Part shown: positions 26,205 through 34,891 of the stretch, piece by piece
Layout of the letters: each line of letters opens with the position of its first letter
How positions within the stretch are numbered: position 1 is the first letter of the stretch
NCBI GenBank assembly: GCA_949284685.1
Contig: CASDWE010000002.1
Span: 147,064-211,063 of the forward strand
Source of the DNA: an uncultured bacterium
GTDB taxonomy: Bacteria > Bacillota_I > Bacilli_A > RFN20 > CAG-826
Direction of reading: 5' to 3'
Length of the DNA: 64,000 nucleotides
The notes under the pieces: model-generated
Told to the model about the DNA's origin: nothing
What the model saw: the letters and a program-made list of their open reading frames with translations, nothing else
Database searches by the model: none
Translations under genes and position numbers: made by a program

Positions 26205-28133
26205 CTATTTGATATAGATTCTTTCTTCGCTTTCCGCGTCAAATATAAACATCTTATTTGGTTTAACTTTTAGGGATAGATTTTCTTCATCAGTGCGATC
26301 TTCACTTGAAATAATAATTTTAAATGTCTCTTTTGTACATTGTGGATTTGTCGCCACCATTGAAATATCGCGTCCAAGAATTTGAATCATAGATAATTTA
26401 GCGTGTAAAACTTCTTTATCTTTCTTATCAGCAATTGCAAAACCTTCTGGACGTATTGCAACATAAACTTTCTTATCTGCAACCTTTTCTTTTAATGTGT
26501 AAACAACATCATCACCAACAACAACTTTGTTATCTTTAATTTCGCCTTTAAAGACATTAATTGGAGGGGTGCCTAAGAATTGTGCAACGAATAAGTTAGC
26601 AGGATCATTATAGACGTTTTGTGGAGCGTCAATTTGTTGCATTTCACCAAGTTTCATAACGACAATTTTATCAGAAATCGACATTGCTTCTTCTTGGTCG
26701 TGAGTGACGAAAACTGTTGTGATACCAGTTTCTTTTTGAATACGACGAATTTCTTCTCTAGTTTGTAATCTTAAACGAGCATCTAAGTTAGATAATGGTT
26801 CATCTAATAATAACACTCTTGGTCGTTTAACAAGAGCACGAGCAATAGCGACACGTTGTTGTTGACCACCAGATAATTGAGAAGGTTTTCTTTGTAAATA
26901 TTCATCTACCTGCACTAACTTAGCAGTGGACATAACAATTGATCTTCTTTCTTCTTTTGTTAATTTACGATGAGCGATTGCAATCGTTGAAGATAACTCA
27001 ATATCTGATAACTTTAATTGTCTTGCTAATTCATCTAAAACATCTTTTGCCCCTTCTTTGCTTACACGCACTAATTTAAAGTACAATTTGATGTTTTTCT
27101 TATCAAAATATAATTTGAAATCAGAATACCTAATATTGTTTTGTTTTAAATGGTTTTTAACAACAACTTCTAAACTTTTATCTTTCATATCGGTGATAAA
27201 AGTATTGACGCTGTTAAAGTTATAAACAGATGAAATTGCTTTAACACATTCATCAATTCTTGCAAAATTGAGATTGTTTAACATTGCCATCAATTCATAA
27301 CCACCTGATTGTGTTCTAGTAATAAGGACACCTTCAATATGAGCAAATTTATTAGTTTTTATAATATTTTTGGTCTTGTTAATTAAATCATCGATATTAC
27401 CAACATCAAATTTCTTTGTTAAATCACCTTTAAATGTTAATGACGTGATTGCATTATCGCTGACATTATTAACAGTGGCTCTAAATGAACTATCATAAAG
27501 TGTTTCACTAGCTTTTTCTTCATGCAATAACTTTAAAGGTGTTTTAACAATAAGTGGAAAGGTTTCTTCTATTAATTTTTTAGCTTCCACTGACACTTTC
27601 TTTAACAAAATGTGAATTATAATGTGATTAGGATGTTCTTTGTTTTTTTCAATTTGAACACTATATTGATTAAAAGATAATCCCGCACGCATCATCAATG
27701 ATTTAATAGATTTTTGTAAGAAATATAATTTTTCATTTTCGTTTAAATCATGTTCAACTACATATTCATAATTATAAAAGTCAACAAGTGGTACTTCGAC
27801 TTTCAAATTAGTCAAAGGGAATTCGATGTTTTTATAAATTGTCATGTGAGGATATAAAGCATAGTTTTGGAAAACTAAACCAATACCTCTTTTTTCAGGA
27901 GATAGATTTGTAACTTCTTGATCACCAAACCAAACTTCTCCAGATGTTGGATTTTGCAAACCGCTTATCATATAAAGTGTTGTAGATTTGCCACATCCAG
28001 AAGGTCCTAATAATCCAACCAATTTACCATCAGGGACAACAAAGTCTAAATCTTTGACAGCGATTGTGTCACGAATATTTTTCTTTGGATCACCTGGGAA
28101 GATTTTAGTTAAATCTTTAATTCTAATTTCCAT
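26205..28133 (-). CDS. ABC transporter ATPase (MsmX/UgpC type) with a ~280-residue insertion
   Basis: 642 aa against about 370 for the family. Walker A GPSGCGKST is at 43-51 and the Q loop FQNY at 88-91. The signature LSGGQQQ is at 420-426, Walker B LLLDEP at 441-446, the D loop SNLD follows and the H loop is H478. A TOBE-type regulatory domain ends the protein. Between FPLTNLKV (about 112) and LTKEERR (about 391) lies an inserted block within the helical subdomain, with three apparent beta-beta-alpha units. All catalytic motifs remain, so it should be active. The ATPase beside mycoplasma surface nucleases (MG187, MPN134) is, as I recall, also oversized. It powers the operon's permease pair. 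Confidence 0.92.
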   Translation of the reverse strand: MEIRIKDLTKIFPGDPKKNIRDTIAVKDLDFVVPDGKLVGLLGPSGCGKSTTLYMISGLQNPTSGEVWFGDQEVTNLSPEKRGIGLVFQNYALYPHMTIYKNIEFPLTNLKVEVPLVDFYNYEYVVEHDLNENEKLYFLQKSIKSLMMRAGLSFNQYSVQIEKNKEHPNHIIIHILLKKVSVEAKKLIEETFPLIVKTPLKLLHEEKASETLYDSSFRATVNNVSDNAITSLTFKGDLTKKFDVGNIDDLINKTKNIIKTNKFAHIEGVLITRTQSGGYELMAMLNNLNFARIDECVKAISSVYNFNSVNTFITDMKDKSLEVVVKNHLKQNNIRYSDFKLYFDKKNIKLYFKLVRVSKEGAKDVLDELARQLKLSDIELSSTIAIAHRKLTKEERRSIVMSTAKLVQVDEYLQRKPSQLSGGQQQRVAIARALVKRPRVLLLDEPLSNLDARLRLQTREEIRRIQKETGITTVFVTHDQEEAMSISDKIVVMKLGEMQQIDAPQNVYNDPANLFVAQFLGTPPINVFKGEIKDNKVVVGDDVVYTLKEKVADKKVYVAIRPEGFAIADKKDKEVLHAKLSMIQILGRDISMVATNPQCTKETFKIIISSEDRTDEENLSLKVKPNKMFIFDAESEERIYIK

Positions 28134-28147
28134 ATCTAACTCCTTAT

Positions 28148-30241
28148 TTATTTTGTACCATCATCATCTGATGATTCATCCAATTTTAATTTTATAACTC
28201 TTCTTCGTTCTCTTTCAGCCTTAACAGTTATTAAAAGATATCGAATGTAATAGCCAATAAATAACACAGAAGCAATAGCAAATACAATGACATAGATGTC
28301 AACAGGATTGAAAACAACAATCGCATTGTTAAATGGGACGCTTCTAAAGTAAATGAAGATTATAGCTAGTATTACTGTTAACATTCCTGCAAATAATGTA
28401 ATTGCGGATTTAATGAATTTTTTAGGTTTGACACGTCTAAATTCATCATTACGAAATTTATGTCTCATATATAAGAATAATCCGACTGAACCTAATGCAA
28501 ATACAATAGCAAATATAACGCAAGTTAGAATCAATACTAAATCGCCATTGTAGAAATTAACGCTGTCAAAATAATAATTTGTAGTACCGCTATCGGTGGA
28601 TTTGGCTTCTGGTACAACCATGGTGCCGGTTCTAATTACTGGAATCACACCAAATCTTGTTGATATTGATGATTTAGAAACAATTGCTCCACTTGTTGTG
28701 AATAAATCCATTGAAATAGTTAATCCAACAAGAGAAAATTCTTTAATATTAGATCCATTAAATCCTTCTCCAACAGTGGAATTTTCAATTAAGAATGAAA
28801 CATAATTACCTTTTTCATAAGATAAAATGTATCTTGGAATATCGCTATTGATTGGAACATCAACAGAAATAAGTTCACCATTGTATTCATATGTTATTTG
28901 ATAATACATTGAATTTAAGTTAACAAAACGATATCTAATTGACATTAATCCATTAGCGATATTTTCTTTATTGGTTTCATAAGTTGATTCTTTAACTTTT
29001 TCATAAATGCCAGGGACTCTATCAACATTCATTGATAAGGAAGTAAAGCCTTGGAAAGAAGAACTCATATCAAATTCATAAGTAATATAATCAGATATAT
29101 TTTCTCGCATTGCATATCCTACACCAGCCCCTGCATAGTAGGAATTAGTAGTAACAGGAAAATATGGTTTGCCTGGTCCTTCTCTTTCAGCATCATAAAT
29201 ACCATAAAAAACGATAGTGTCATCTTTGATTTGATATGACTCGCTCATTTCTATATCGATGGTTTTTGTATAAGTTGAAGAACCAACAGAACTTCCAACA
29301 CCTTCATAACGGCTATTGACATCATAATTTCTAATTCCGCTATCTATTGGAAGAACAGCATATTCTTCGCTTACGCTATTAGTGGACAAATCCAATAAAT
29401 CATATTTCATAATCAAAGGATAATATCTGCCATCACCATCTTCATATCCAAGCATGAAATTTCTATCATTACCAAAAGTACGATTGCTTTGCACATTATA
29501 AGTTGCTATTTTTTCTTGTTCATCAGTTAAAGTATAGCCCCAAACAATATTTTGACAATCCGTCCAATTATCGGCCCATCCTTCAGGTTTTTCATCTGCT
29601 TCACAATAAATTTTAACGTCAGGAAAGGTTAATCCTGTAAATGCGTTTTCAGAAATATATTCAATATTATTTGGAATGACAATAGAATTAACATTTGCCT
29701 TGTTGCTCTCATCAATAGCGTTTTCATAAATTGTATCTATATCGATGTAAAATTGTGTACCTCTTGCCATCGTACGAGGAATAACAACAGATTCACCTAA
29801 TCCATTATTTGTTTTGACATTCGTAATAGTATAAACAGCTCCAGGATATCTAGGTCTTAAATCTGGATCTGAAATTGTTTCTTGTTCATTAGGATTAAAT
29901 GATGGATCAGTTATTGTAACGTAAACTTTTCCATCTCTATTAGCGTAAGCCAAAATCGATGAAGAAAATGTTACAGAATAAGACTGTGTTTCAGGAGTTA
30001 CAGATGATTTTGTAATTGATATGCTTAAATCACTTGTCGACAATCCAATAGCGTTTTCAAAATCAAAATCTTCAATAACTATTTCAGCGTTTTTCTTCGT
30101 ATCAATACTAGCTGCATTATTAATGTTTTTTGTTTGAGAAAAATTATAGGAAGGTTGTAAAAGTGACGCACTTAACAAAGCAACACCACCTAAACCAATC
30201 GCGACAATAGACGCCGTTAGGAATAACCTTTTATTGCTCAT
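28148..30241 (-). CDS. Large exported membrane protein at the head of the nuclease/ABC operon
   Basis: About 697 aa. There is an N-terminal hydrophobic segment (about 6-26) and a long extracellular region. That region has a short BspA-like leucine-rich motif (SIVIPNNIEYISENAFTG, about 195-215). Three membrane helices follow at about 573-597, 612-636 and 650-675, then a charged cytoplasmic tail. I do not recognise the family. ATG 30241 has GGAGG 9 nt upstream; the TTG at 30247 is too close to that site. A weak promoter (TTGGAA-18 nt-TATATA, 30304-30333) may start the nine-gene operon here. It ends 14 nt before the ATPase, so a transporter-associated receptor or scaffold role is inferred. Confidence 0.7.
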   Translation of the reverse strand: MSNKRLFLTASIVAIGLGGVALLSASLLQPSYNFSQTKNINNAASIDTKKNAEIVIEDFDFENAIGLSTSDLSISITKSSVTPETQSYSVTFSSSILAYANRDGKVYVTITDPSFNPNEQETISDPDLRPRYPGAVYTITNVKTNNGLGESVVIPRTMARGTQFYIDIDTIYENAIDESNKANVNSIVIPNNIEYISENAFTGLTFPDVKIYCEADEKPEGWADNWTDCQNIVWGYTLTDEQEKIATYNVQSNRTFGNDRNFMLGYEDGDGRYYPLIMKYDLLDLSTNSVSEEYAVLPIDSGIRNYDVNSRYEGVGSSVGSSTYTKTIDIEMSESYQIKDDTIVFYGIYDAEREGPGKPYFPVTTNSYYAGAGVGYAMRENISDYITYEFDMSSSFQGFTSLSMNVDRVPGIYEKVKESTYETNKENIANGLMSIRYRFVNLNSMYYQITYEYNGELISVDVPINSDIPRYILSYEKGNYVSFLIENSTVGEGFNGSNIKEFSLVGLTISMDLFTTSGAIVSKSSISTRFGVIPVIRTGTMVVPEAKSTDSGTTNYYFDSVNFYNGDLVLILTCVIFAIVFALGSVGLFLYMRHKFRNDEFRRVKPKKFIKSAITLFAGMLTVILAIIFIYFRSVPFNNAIVVFNPVDIYVIVFAIASVLFIGYYIRYLLITVKAERERRRVIKLKLDESSDDDGTK

Positions 30242-30378
30242 GGGCAATTAACCTCCAATAATTATTTAATTATTTGTGCAATTAAATTGTAAATCACAAT
30301 AAGTATATATGCAAACCATTTTTTATTTTCCAAACAATGTTGAAAATGAGTTTTTTTAGCGTTGACAGAAGACTATTT

Positions 30379-31413
30379 TTATGTTAAGTCACGATTTTTA
30401 AATTTGATATCTTTTGTTGGTTTTTCAATCGCATTAATTTTTGCATCAGTGAGATCATAAAATATTTTTAGATTTGTTGTATCAACTTCATACAATCCTA
30501 GCATATAATCGCAAAAACCTTGTCTTTTTTTAGAAAACGCCATTAACGAAAATGAAATAATGTATGGAATACCAAATGTAAACAATGAAAGAATTAATTC
30601 AGCAAAATAAAATATGCTAAACCTTGCAAAACTTCTACCAAATGATGGATTTAGAAAGTTTTTATCCACTAAACCAATACGATAGATAGCTTTTCCAAAA
30701 GTTTTTCTTCCTCTTTTAAAAATTAATGTTGGAACAAAATAAATTAATATACCTGACAGCAAATAAGAAACTGGTATTTCAACATAAAATAACATATCGC
30801 CAGAAAATTTATTTAGTTCATAATAATTAGGAATTGCGGTAATTAAATAACCTTGCAATACATTATCAATAAATGGTGCGTAAGCATTTTCATAATACTC
30901 TAAATAATTAGCGGGACAATCTTCATTTTCAATTACAAAACCATCAGCATCTACTTCTTTAAAATAAGGGGTGCTTGTACTAGTTTTTTCATCAAAATAC
31001 ACTAATTCGTCATCAAGAAAATAATTTAAATAACTTTCATAAATTTCATTATATGTTTTTTCATCACACACTTTTTGACTATAATTTAAAAATTTGTTAA
31101 TCGATCCAACCGCATTAGATTTTTTTTGACTAGCGGAACCATAAAATTCGTTAATATAACTAACTATATCTAACAAACGATTGTCCTGACTAACAACACG
31201 TTCATATAACCCGCTTTCTAAACGAATATTATATAATTCTTCATTAACATTTTTACCATACTCGGTAGAATTAACTATTGCTCTTGTGGAAACAAATAAA
31301 ATTCCAAAACAAAACAAAAATAAAATAATGTCAATTAGATTGGCCATCACACGTTTAAAAAATCTTGCGTATTGATAAGTTATATAAGTTTTGTTGTCTT
31401 TGTTTTCAATCAT
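30379..31413 (-). CDS. RDD-family membrane protein
   Basis: 344 aa. The first helix region YARFFKRVMANLIDIILFLF carries the Arg and Asp of the RDD domain. A long extracytoplasmic loop (about 50-205) follows, then further helices with KAIYRIGLVDK, the usual GxxxxxlrVvd element. RDD proteins are poorly characterised; some act in ion or Na+/H+ transport or in membrane insertion of partners. It overlaps the upstream gene by 8 nt, an ATGATTGA junction, so the two are coupled and probably form a heteromer. Confidence 0.8.
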   Translation of the reverse strand: MIENKDNKTYITYQYARFFKRVMANLIDIILFLFCFGILFVSTRAIVNSTEYGKNVNEELYNIRLESGLYERVVSQDNRLLDIVSYINEFYGSASQKKSNAVGSINKFLNYSQKVCDEKTYNEIYESYLNYFLDDELVYFDEKTSTSTPYFKEVDADGFVIENEDCPANYLEYYENAYAPFIDNVLQGYLITAIPNYYELNKFSGDMLFYVEIPVSYLLSGILIYFVPTLIFKRGRKTFGKAIYRIGLVDKNFLNPSFGRSFARFSIFYFAELILSLFTFGIPYIISFSLMAFSKKRQGFCDYMLGLYEVDTTNLKIFYDLTDAKINAIEKPTKDIKFKNRDLT

Positions 31414-32506
31414 GCAAATATCCTTTTATTCTTGCCATTTCATCAAAGTCATCACTTGATATTAAAACAGTTTGGGAAATAAAGTCAATTAGACTGCGAT
31501 TATACGCTGTTAGTAAAATAGATACAAAAGAAGCAATTATTAAAATCAAGGAAATCAAAGATACAATAAAAAGAGTCCCTGCGGAAAATAAATAATTAAA
31601 ACTAACTACAAATGATGGCAAAAACATGATGAAAGCTAAATTAAATACTAATTCAAAAACAAATTGTAATATTCTTTCTTTTCGTTTTAAAAAATATAAA
31701 TTGTTAATTGCCACTCTTTCAATTTTCATTATTTGCATTGTGATTGTTTTTCCGCTTTTATTAATCATAGGTATAACTAAATAAAAGATAACACTGCTAA
31801 TTAAAAACGTAACATAAGAACACGTAACAATTAGAATATCATAATAATTGTTAACTTCTTTAACAACAGTTTGATAGTTGTTATATTCCGGAATAGTGTT
31901 ATTTTGTTCAATATTTAAAAGCATTTCAGAATACAAAAACAAGAAAACGTTATTTAAAAAAGTATCATAATTATGTAAATCTTCTTCTCCTAAAACATCA
32001 TCTTCATCAAAATATAATTTCAAACTATCTTTGTATTCTTGCTTGAGATGAATATCGTTATTTGTTATATCAAAAAAGTTATAACTTTTGTTAACATCGC
32101 GATATAAATTCAAATACAAAGATTCATCTTTTACTATTTCAACATAATATTTCTTAATGACTTCATATTGAACATCTTCATCATTTTCAAACACGTAGTA
32201 GCGTAAATATAAATCAAAAGTATAATTTAAATTTAATTGAAGAGAATTTTTTTCTTCGTCTAATTCATAATATAAAAGTTTATTATCGTATAATACTTGA
32301 TTTCTATCTTTTTCAGCATTGTCAATTAAAGCCATTTTTTCATCATAACCAGAACTAACTTGTCCAATAGGAAATGCGATAATATTAAATATAAACATCG
32401 CAACAATAAAATTAATAAAAAAATCTCCAAGAAACACTAACATTCTTCTTCCCTTGGTAATTGGAGCAATATCTAAATATTTTTCTTCTTTCTTTTTTTC
32501 TTTCAT
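31406..32506 (-). CDS. RDD-like membrane protein (paralogue of the next gene)
   Basis: About 366 aa. It has the same plan as the following gene: a first helix after KGRRMLVFLGDFFINFIVA (with the Asp), a long polar loop, then GKTITMQIMKIERVAI and two more helices. The Arg/Asp signature is less perfect than in its partner. The ATG at 32506 has AGGAT upstream and starts 8 nt after the ZIP stop. An alternative upstream start at 32572 would force a 58-nt overlap with the ZIP gene and is less likely. Confidence 0.72.
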   Translation of the reverse strand: MKEKKKEEKYLDIAPITKGRRMLVFLGDFFINFIVAMFIFNIIAFPIGQVSSGYDEKMALIDNAEKDRNQVLYDNKLLYYELDEEKNSLQLNLNYTFDLYLRYYVFENDEDVQYEVIKKYYVEIVKDESLYLNLYRDVNKSYNFFDITNNDIHLKQEYKDSLKLYFDEDDVLGEEDLHNYDTFLNNVFLFLYSEMLLNIEQNNTIPEYNNYQTVVKEVNNYYDILIVTCSYVTFLISSVIFYLVIPMINKSGKTITMQIMKIERVAINNLYFLKRKERILQFVFELVFNLAFIMFLPSFVVSFNYLFSAGTLFIVSLISLILIIASFVSILLTAYNRSLIDFISQTVLISSDDFDEMARIKGYLHD

Positions 32507-32514
32507 TTCATATA

Positions 32515-33354
32515 CTATCCTAGTGTAACATCTAACGCCATCATAATCAAAAACCCAATAACTGCTGACCAAGTAGCAAGATGCGGTTTTTTAAATGACA
32601 TAGCGTCAGGAATAATATCTTCAATAACAACAAAAATCATCGCACCTGCACCAAAAGCCAAAAACCATGGTTGTGCTCCCACCAAGGCAAAAGATAAAAA
32701 GAAACCAATAATTGCCGCGATTGGCTCAACAATACCAGATGCACTTCCTAATAAAAATCCTTTTGTTTTAGAATTTAATTCAGTTGAAAATGGTAATGCA
32801 ACAGTTGCCCCTTCTGGAAAATTTTGAATAGCCATTCCAATCGCAACCGCTAATGGAGCCATTAAAACTTCTGCTCCACCAGAAGCGACATTTGCCCAGG
32901 CTGCACCAAAAGCAAAACCAACAGTCAAGCCTTCTGGAATATTATGAATTGTAACAGCAAGAAAAAATTTGATTTCTTTATTCAATCTACTTTTTATGCC
33001 TTCTTCGTTACCAGTTTTATGAATGTGTGGAATGATATGATCGAGCAATAATAAAAATAAACATCCTAAAACAATGCCACCTACTGTTGGTAAAACTCCT
33101 AAAAATGTTACTAACCCATCACCTTCTTCACGTTCTGGAAATAAACTTTTAAAAAATTCATGTCCTTGCTCTAAAGCTGGATCAACTAACGACCAAATAG
33201 CAGCAGCTATCATTACACCTGCGGCAAAACCAAGAAATATTGTATTTAAGCGTGGCGAAATATCTTTTTTAAAAATAAAAACTAATGCACTACCTAAAGT
33301 GGTTCCTAAAAAAATAATCGCAAAGCCAATAACTACATATAAAATCGGATCCAT
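32515..33354 (-). CDS. ZIP-family divalent metal transporter (ZupT-like)
   Basis: About 279 aa with eight hydrophobic segments. Helices 4 and 5 carry the metal-site motifs HNIPEGLTVG and QNFPEGATVALP. The loop between helices 3 and 4 is His-containing (DHIIPHIHKTGNEE). ZIP proteins bring Zn2+, Fe2+ or Mn2+ into the cytoplasm. The second site has Asn/Glu where many have His/Glu, so metal preference is uncertain. ATG 33354 is preferred over a GTG at 33375. No Shine-Dalgarno is visible. The dyad at 33369-33383 lies at the probable transcription start. Confidence 0.88.
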   Translation of the reverse strand: MDPILYVVIGFAIIFLGTTLGSALVFIFKKDISPRLNTIFLGFAAGVMIAAAIWSLVDPALEQGHEFFKSLFPEREEGDGLVTFLGVLPTVGGIVLGCLFLLLLDHIIPHIHKTGNEEGIKSRLNKEIKFFLAVTIHNIPEGLTVGFAFGAAWANVASGGAEVLMAPLAVAIGMAIQNFPEGATVALPFSTELNSKTKGFLLGSASGIVEPIAAIIGFFLSFALVGAQPWFLAFGAGAMIFVVIEDIIPDAMSFKKPHLATWSAVIGFLIMMALDVTLG

Positions 33355-33368
33355 AATACAAATATATA

Positions 33369-33383
33369 CGTGCACAAAGCACG
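33369..33383. promoter_or_regulatory. Dyad at the ZIP transporter promoter (candidate operator)
   Basis: CGTGC-ACAAA-GCACG, flanked by alternating AT, lies just downstream of a TATAAT on the minus strand (33389-33394) and 15 nt before the start codon. It could be an operator for a metal regulator or a 5' hairpin that hides the ribosome site. Confidence 0.4.
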
Positions 33384-33550
33384 CATATATTATACTAAAA
33401 ACATCATAAAGTTAGTAATATAAATTCATTGTCTACATAATACGAGACACATATAACAAACCAACAACAACAAAACCAACATCCGCTAATAAAAAAGAAG
33501 ATGAAATAAATGTTACAATAAAAATTTTTCTTATTATTTTTATTTTAATG

Positions 33551-33589
33551 TAAAAAAAGACTGTTCAACCCATTAGATTAAACAGTCTT
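33551..33589 (-). terminator. Terminator after tuf
   Basis: On the minus strand AAGACTGTT pairs with AACAGTCTT across a 14-nt loop and runs into seven Ts. It ends the str operon. Confidence 0.85.
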
Positions 33590-33613
33590 ATTGGTTTTAA
33601 TTAAGACGTTAAC

Positions 33614-34798
33614 TTATTTTAAAATTTCGTTAACGGTACCAGCACCAACGGTTCTACCACCTTCACGGATGGAGAATTTGGTACCTTTTTCAATAGCGAT
33701 TGGGTGAATTAATTCAACGGTTAATTCAACGTTATCGCCTGGCATAACCATCTTAACATCACTTGGTAAAGTAATAACACCAGTAACGTCAGTTGTTCTG
33801 AAATAGAATTGTGGACGATAATTGCTTAAGAAAGCTGTATGACGGCCACCTTCTTCTTTTGTTAAAACATAGACATTAGCTTTAAATTTGGTGTGAGGAG
33901 TAACAGTACCAGGTTTTGCTAAAACTTGACCACGTTCGACTTGATCACGGTTAATACCACGGAGCAAGACACCAACGTTATCGCCAGCTTCAGCTGTATC
34001 AAGAATCTTACGGAATGATTCAAGACCAGTAATAACGGATTTGATTGTTGGACGAATACCAACGATTTCAACTTCGTCACCTAATTTAGCAGTACCTCTT
34101 TCAACACGGCCAGTAACGACAGTACCACGACCAGAAATAGTCATAACGTCTTCGATAGCGAGTAAGAAAGGTTTGTCTAAATCGTGAACAGGATCTGGGA
34201 TATAGCTATCAACAGCGTCCATCAATTCAAGAATTGCTTTTTCGGCTTCTGGATCGCCATCTAATGCTTTACGAGCAGAACCTTTGACGACTGGAACTTC
34301 ATCACCTGGGAATCCGTATTTATTTAATAAATCACGGACGTCCATTTCGACTAAGTCGATTAATTCTGGGTCATCAACTAAATCAGTTTTGTTTAAGAAC
34401 ACAACGATGTATGGAACACCGACTTGACGAGCAAGTAAGATGTGTTCTCTTGTTTGTGGCATAACGCCATCGGTTGCAGCAACAACAAGGATAGCACCAT
34501 CCATTTGAGCTGCACCAGTAATCATATTTTTAACATAGTCAGCGTGCCCTGGACAGTCAACGTGGGCATAGTGACGTTTAGCTGTTTGATATTCGATGTG
34601 AGCTGTATTAATCGTGATACCACGAGCTTTTTCTTCAGGAGCTTTATCGATTTGATCATAAGCCATTTCTTTTGCTCCGCCTTGTTTGGCGAGAACTTTT
34701 GTGATCGCGGCGGTTAATGTAGTTTTGCCATGATCAACGTGTCCGATAGTACCAATATTCACGTGAACTTTGGATCTATCAAATTTTTCTTTTGCCAT
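33614..34798 (-). CDS. tuf: Elongation factor Tu
   Basis: 394 aa, complete. It contains GTPase motifs GHVDHGKT (19-26), DCPGHADY (switch II) and NKTD, then the two beta-barrel domains ending [13 protein letters not shown]-Tu delivers aminoacyl-tRNA to the ribosome. It is the last gene of the str operon but also has its own strong promoter in the fusA-tuf gap, suiting its high expression. The ribosome binding site is AGGAGGAATC. Confidence 0.99.
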   Translation of the reverse strand: MAKEKFDRSKVHVNIGTIGHVDHGKTTLTAAITKVLAKQGGAKEMAYDQIDKAPEEKARGITINTAHIEYQTAKRHYAHVDCPGHADYVKNMITGAAQMDGAILVVAATDGVMPQTREHILLARQVGVPYIVVFLNKTDLVDDPELIDLVEMDVRDLLNKYGFPGDEVPVVKGSARKALDGDPEAEKAILELMDAVDSYIPDPVHDLDKPFLLAIEDVMTISGRGTVVTGRVERGTAKLGDEVEIVGIRPTIKSVITGLESFRKILDTAEAGDNVGVLLRGINRDQVERGQVLAKPGTVTPHTKFKANVYVLTKEEGGRHTAFLSNYRPQFYFRTTDVTGVITLPSDVKMVMPGDNVELTVELIHPIAIEKGTKFSIREGGRTVGAGTVNEILK

Positions 34799-34847
34799 TT
34801 TGATTCCTCCTTAGTAATAGTTTCGTCAAAAAAACTCTAACGAAATA

Positions 34848-34875
34848 AGTATAGCAAATTTGTTTTTTTAGTCAA
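34848..34875 (-). promoter_or_regulatory. Internal promoter for tuf
   Basis: On the minus strand TTGACT and TATACT are separated by 16 nt, about 50 nt upstream of the tuf ATG. This gives tuf transcription beyond what reads through from rpsL. Confidence 0.8.
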
Positions 34876-34891
34876 TACCAATAGGTATTAA

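Noticed and set aside
26205-28133. Oversized ABC ATPase as two genes or a frameshift artefact
   Set aside because: The frame is continuous, all motifs are in order and the insertion has protein-like composition; mycoplasma homologues are also long.
32507-32572. Longer start for the RDD-like gene at 32572
   Set aside because: It would overlap the ZIP coding end by 58 nt and adds residues before a good ATG with a ribosome site at 32506.
33433-33553. Minus-strand open frame reading like a membrane helix end (ISSSFLLADVGFVVVGLLYV) between tuf and the ZIP gene
   Set aside because: It has no ATG/GTG/TTG start, overlaps the tuf terminator and is short and AT-rich; probably chance or a remnant.
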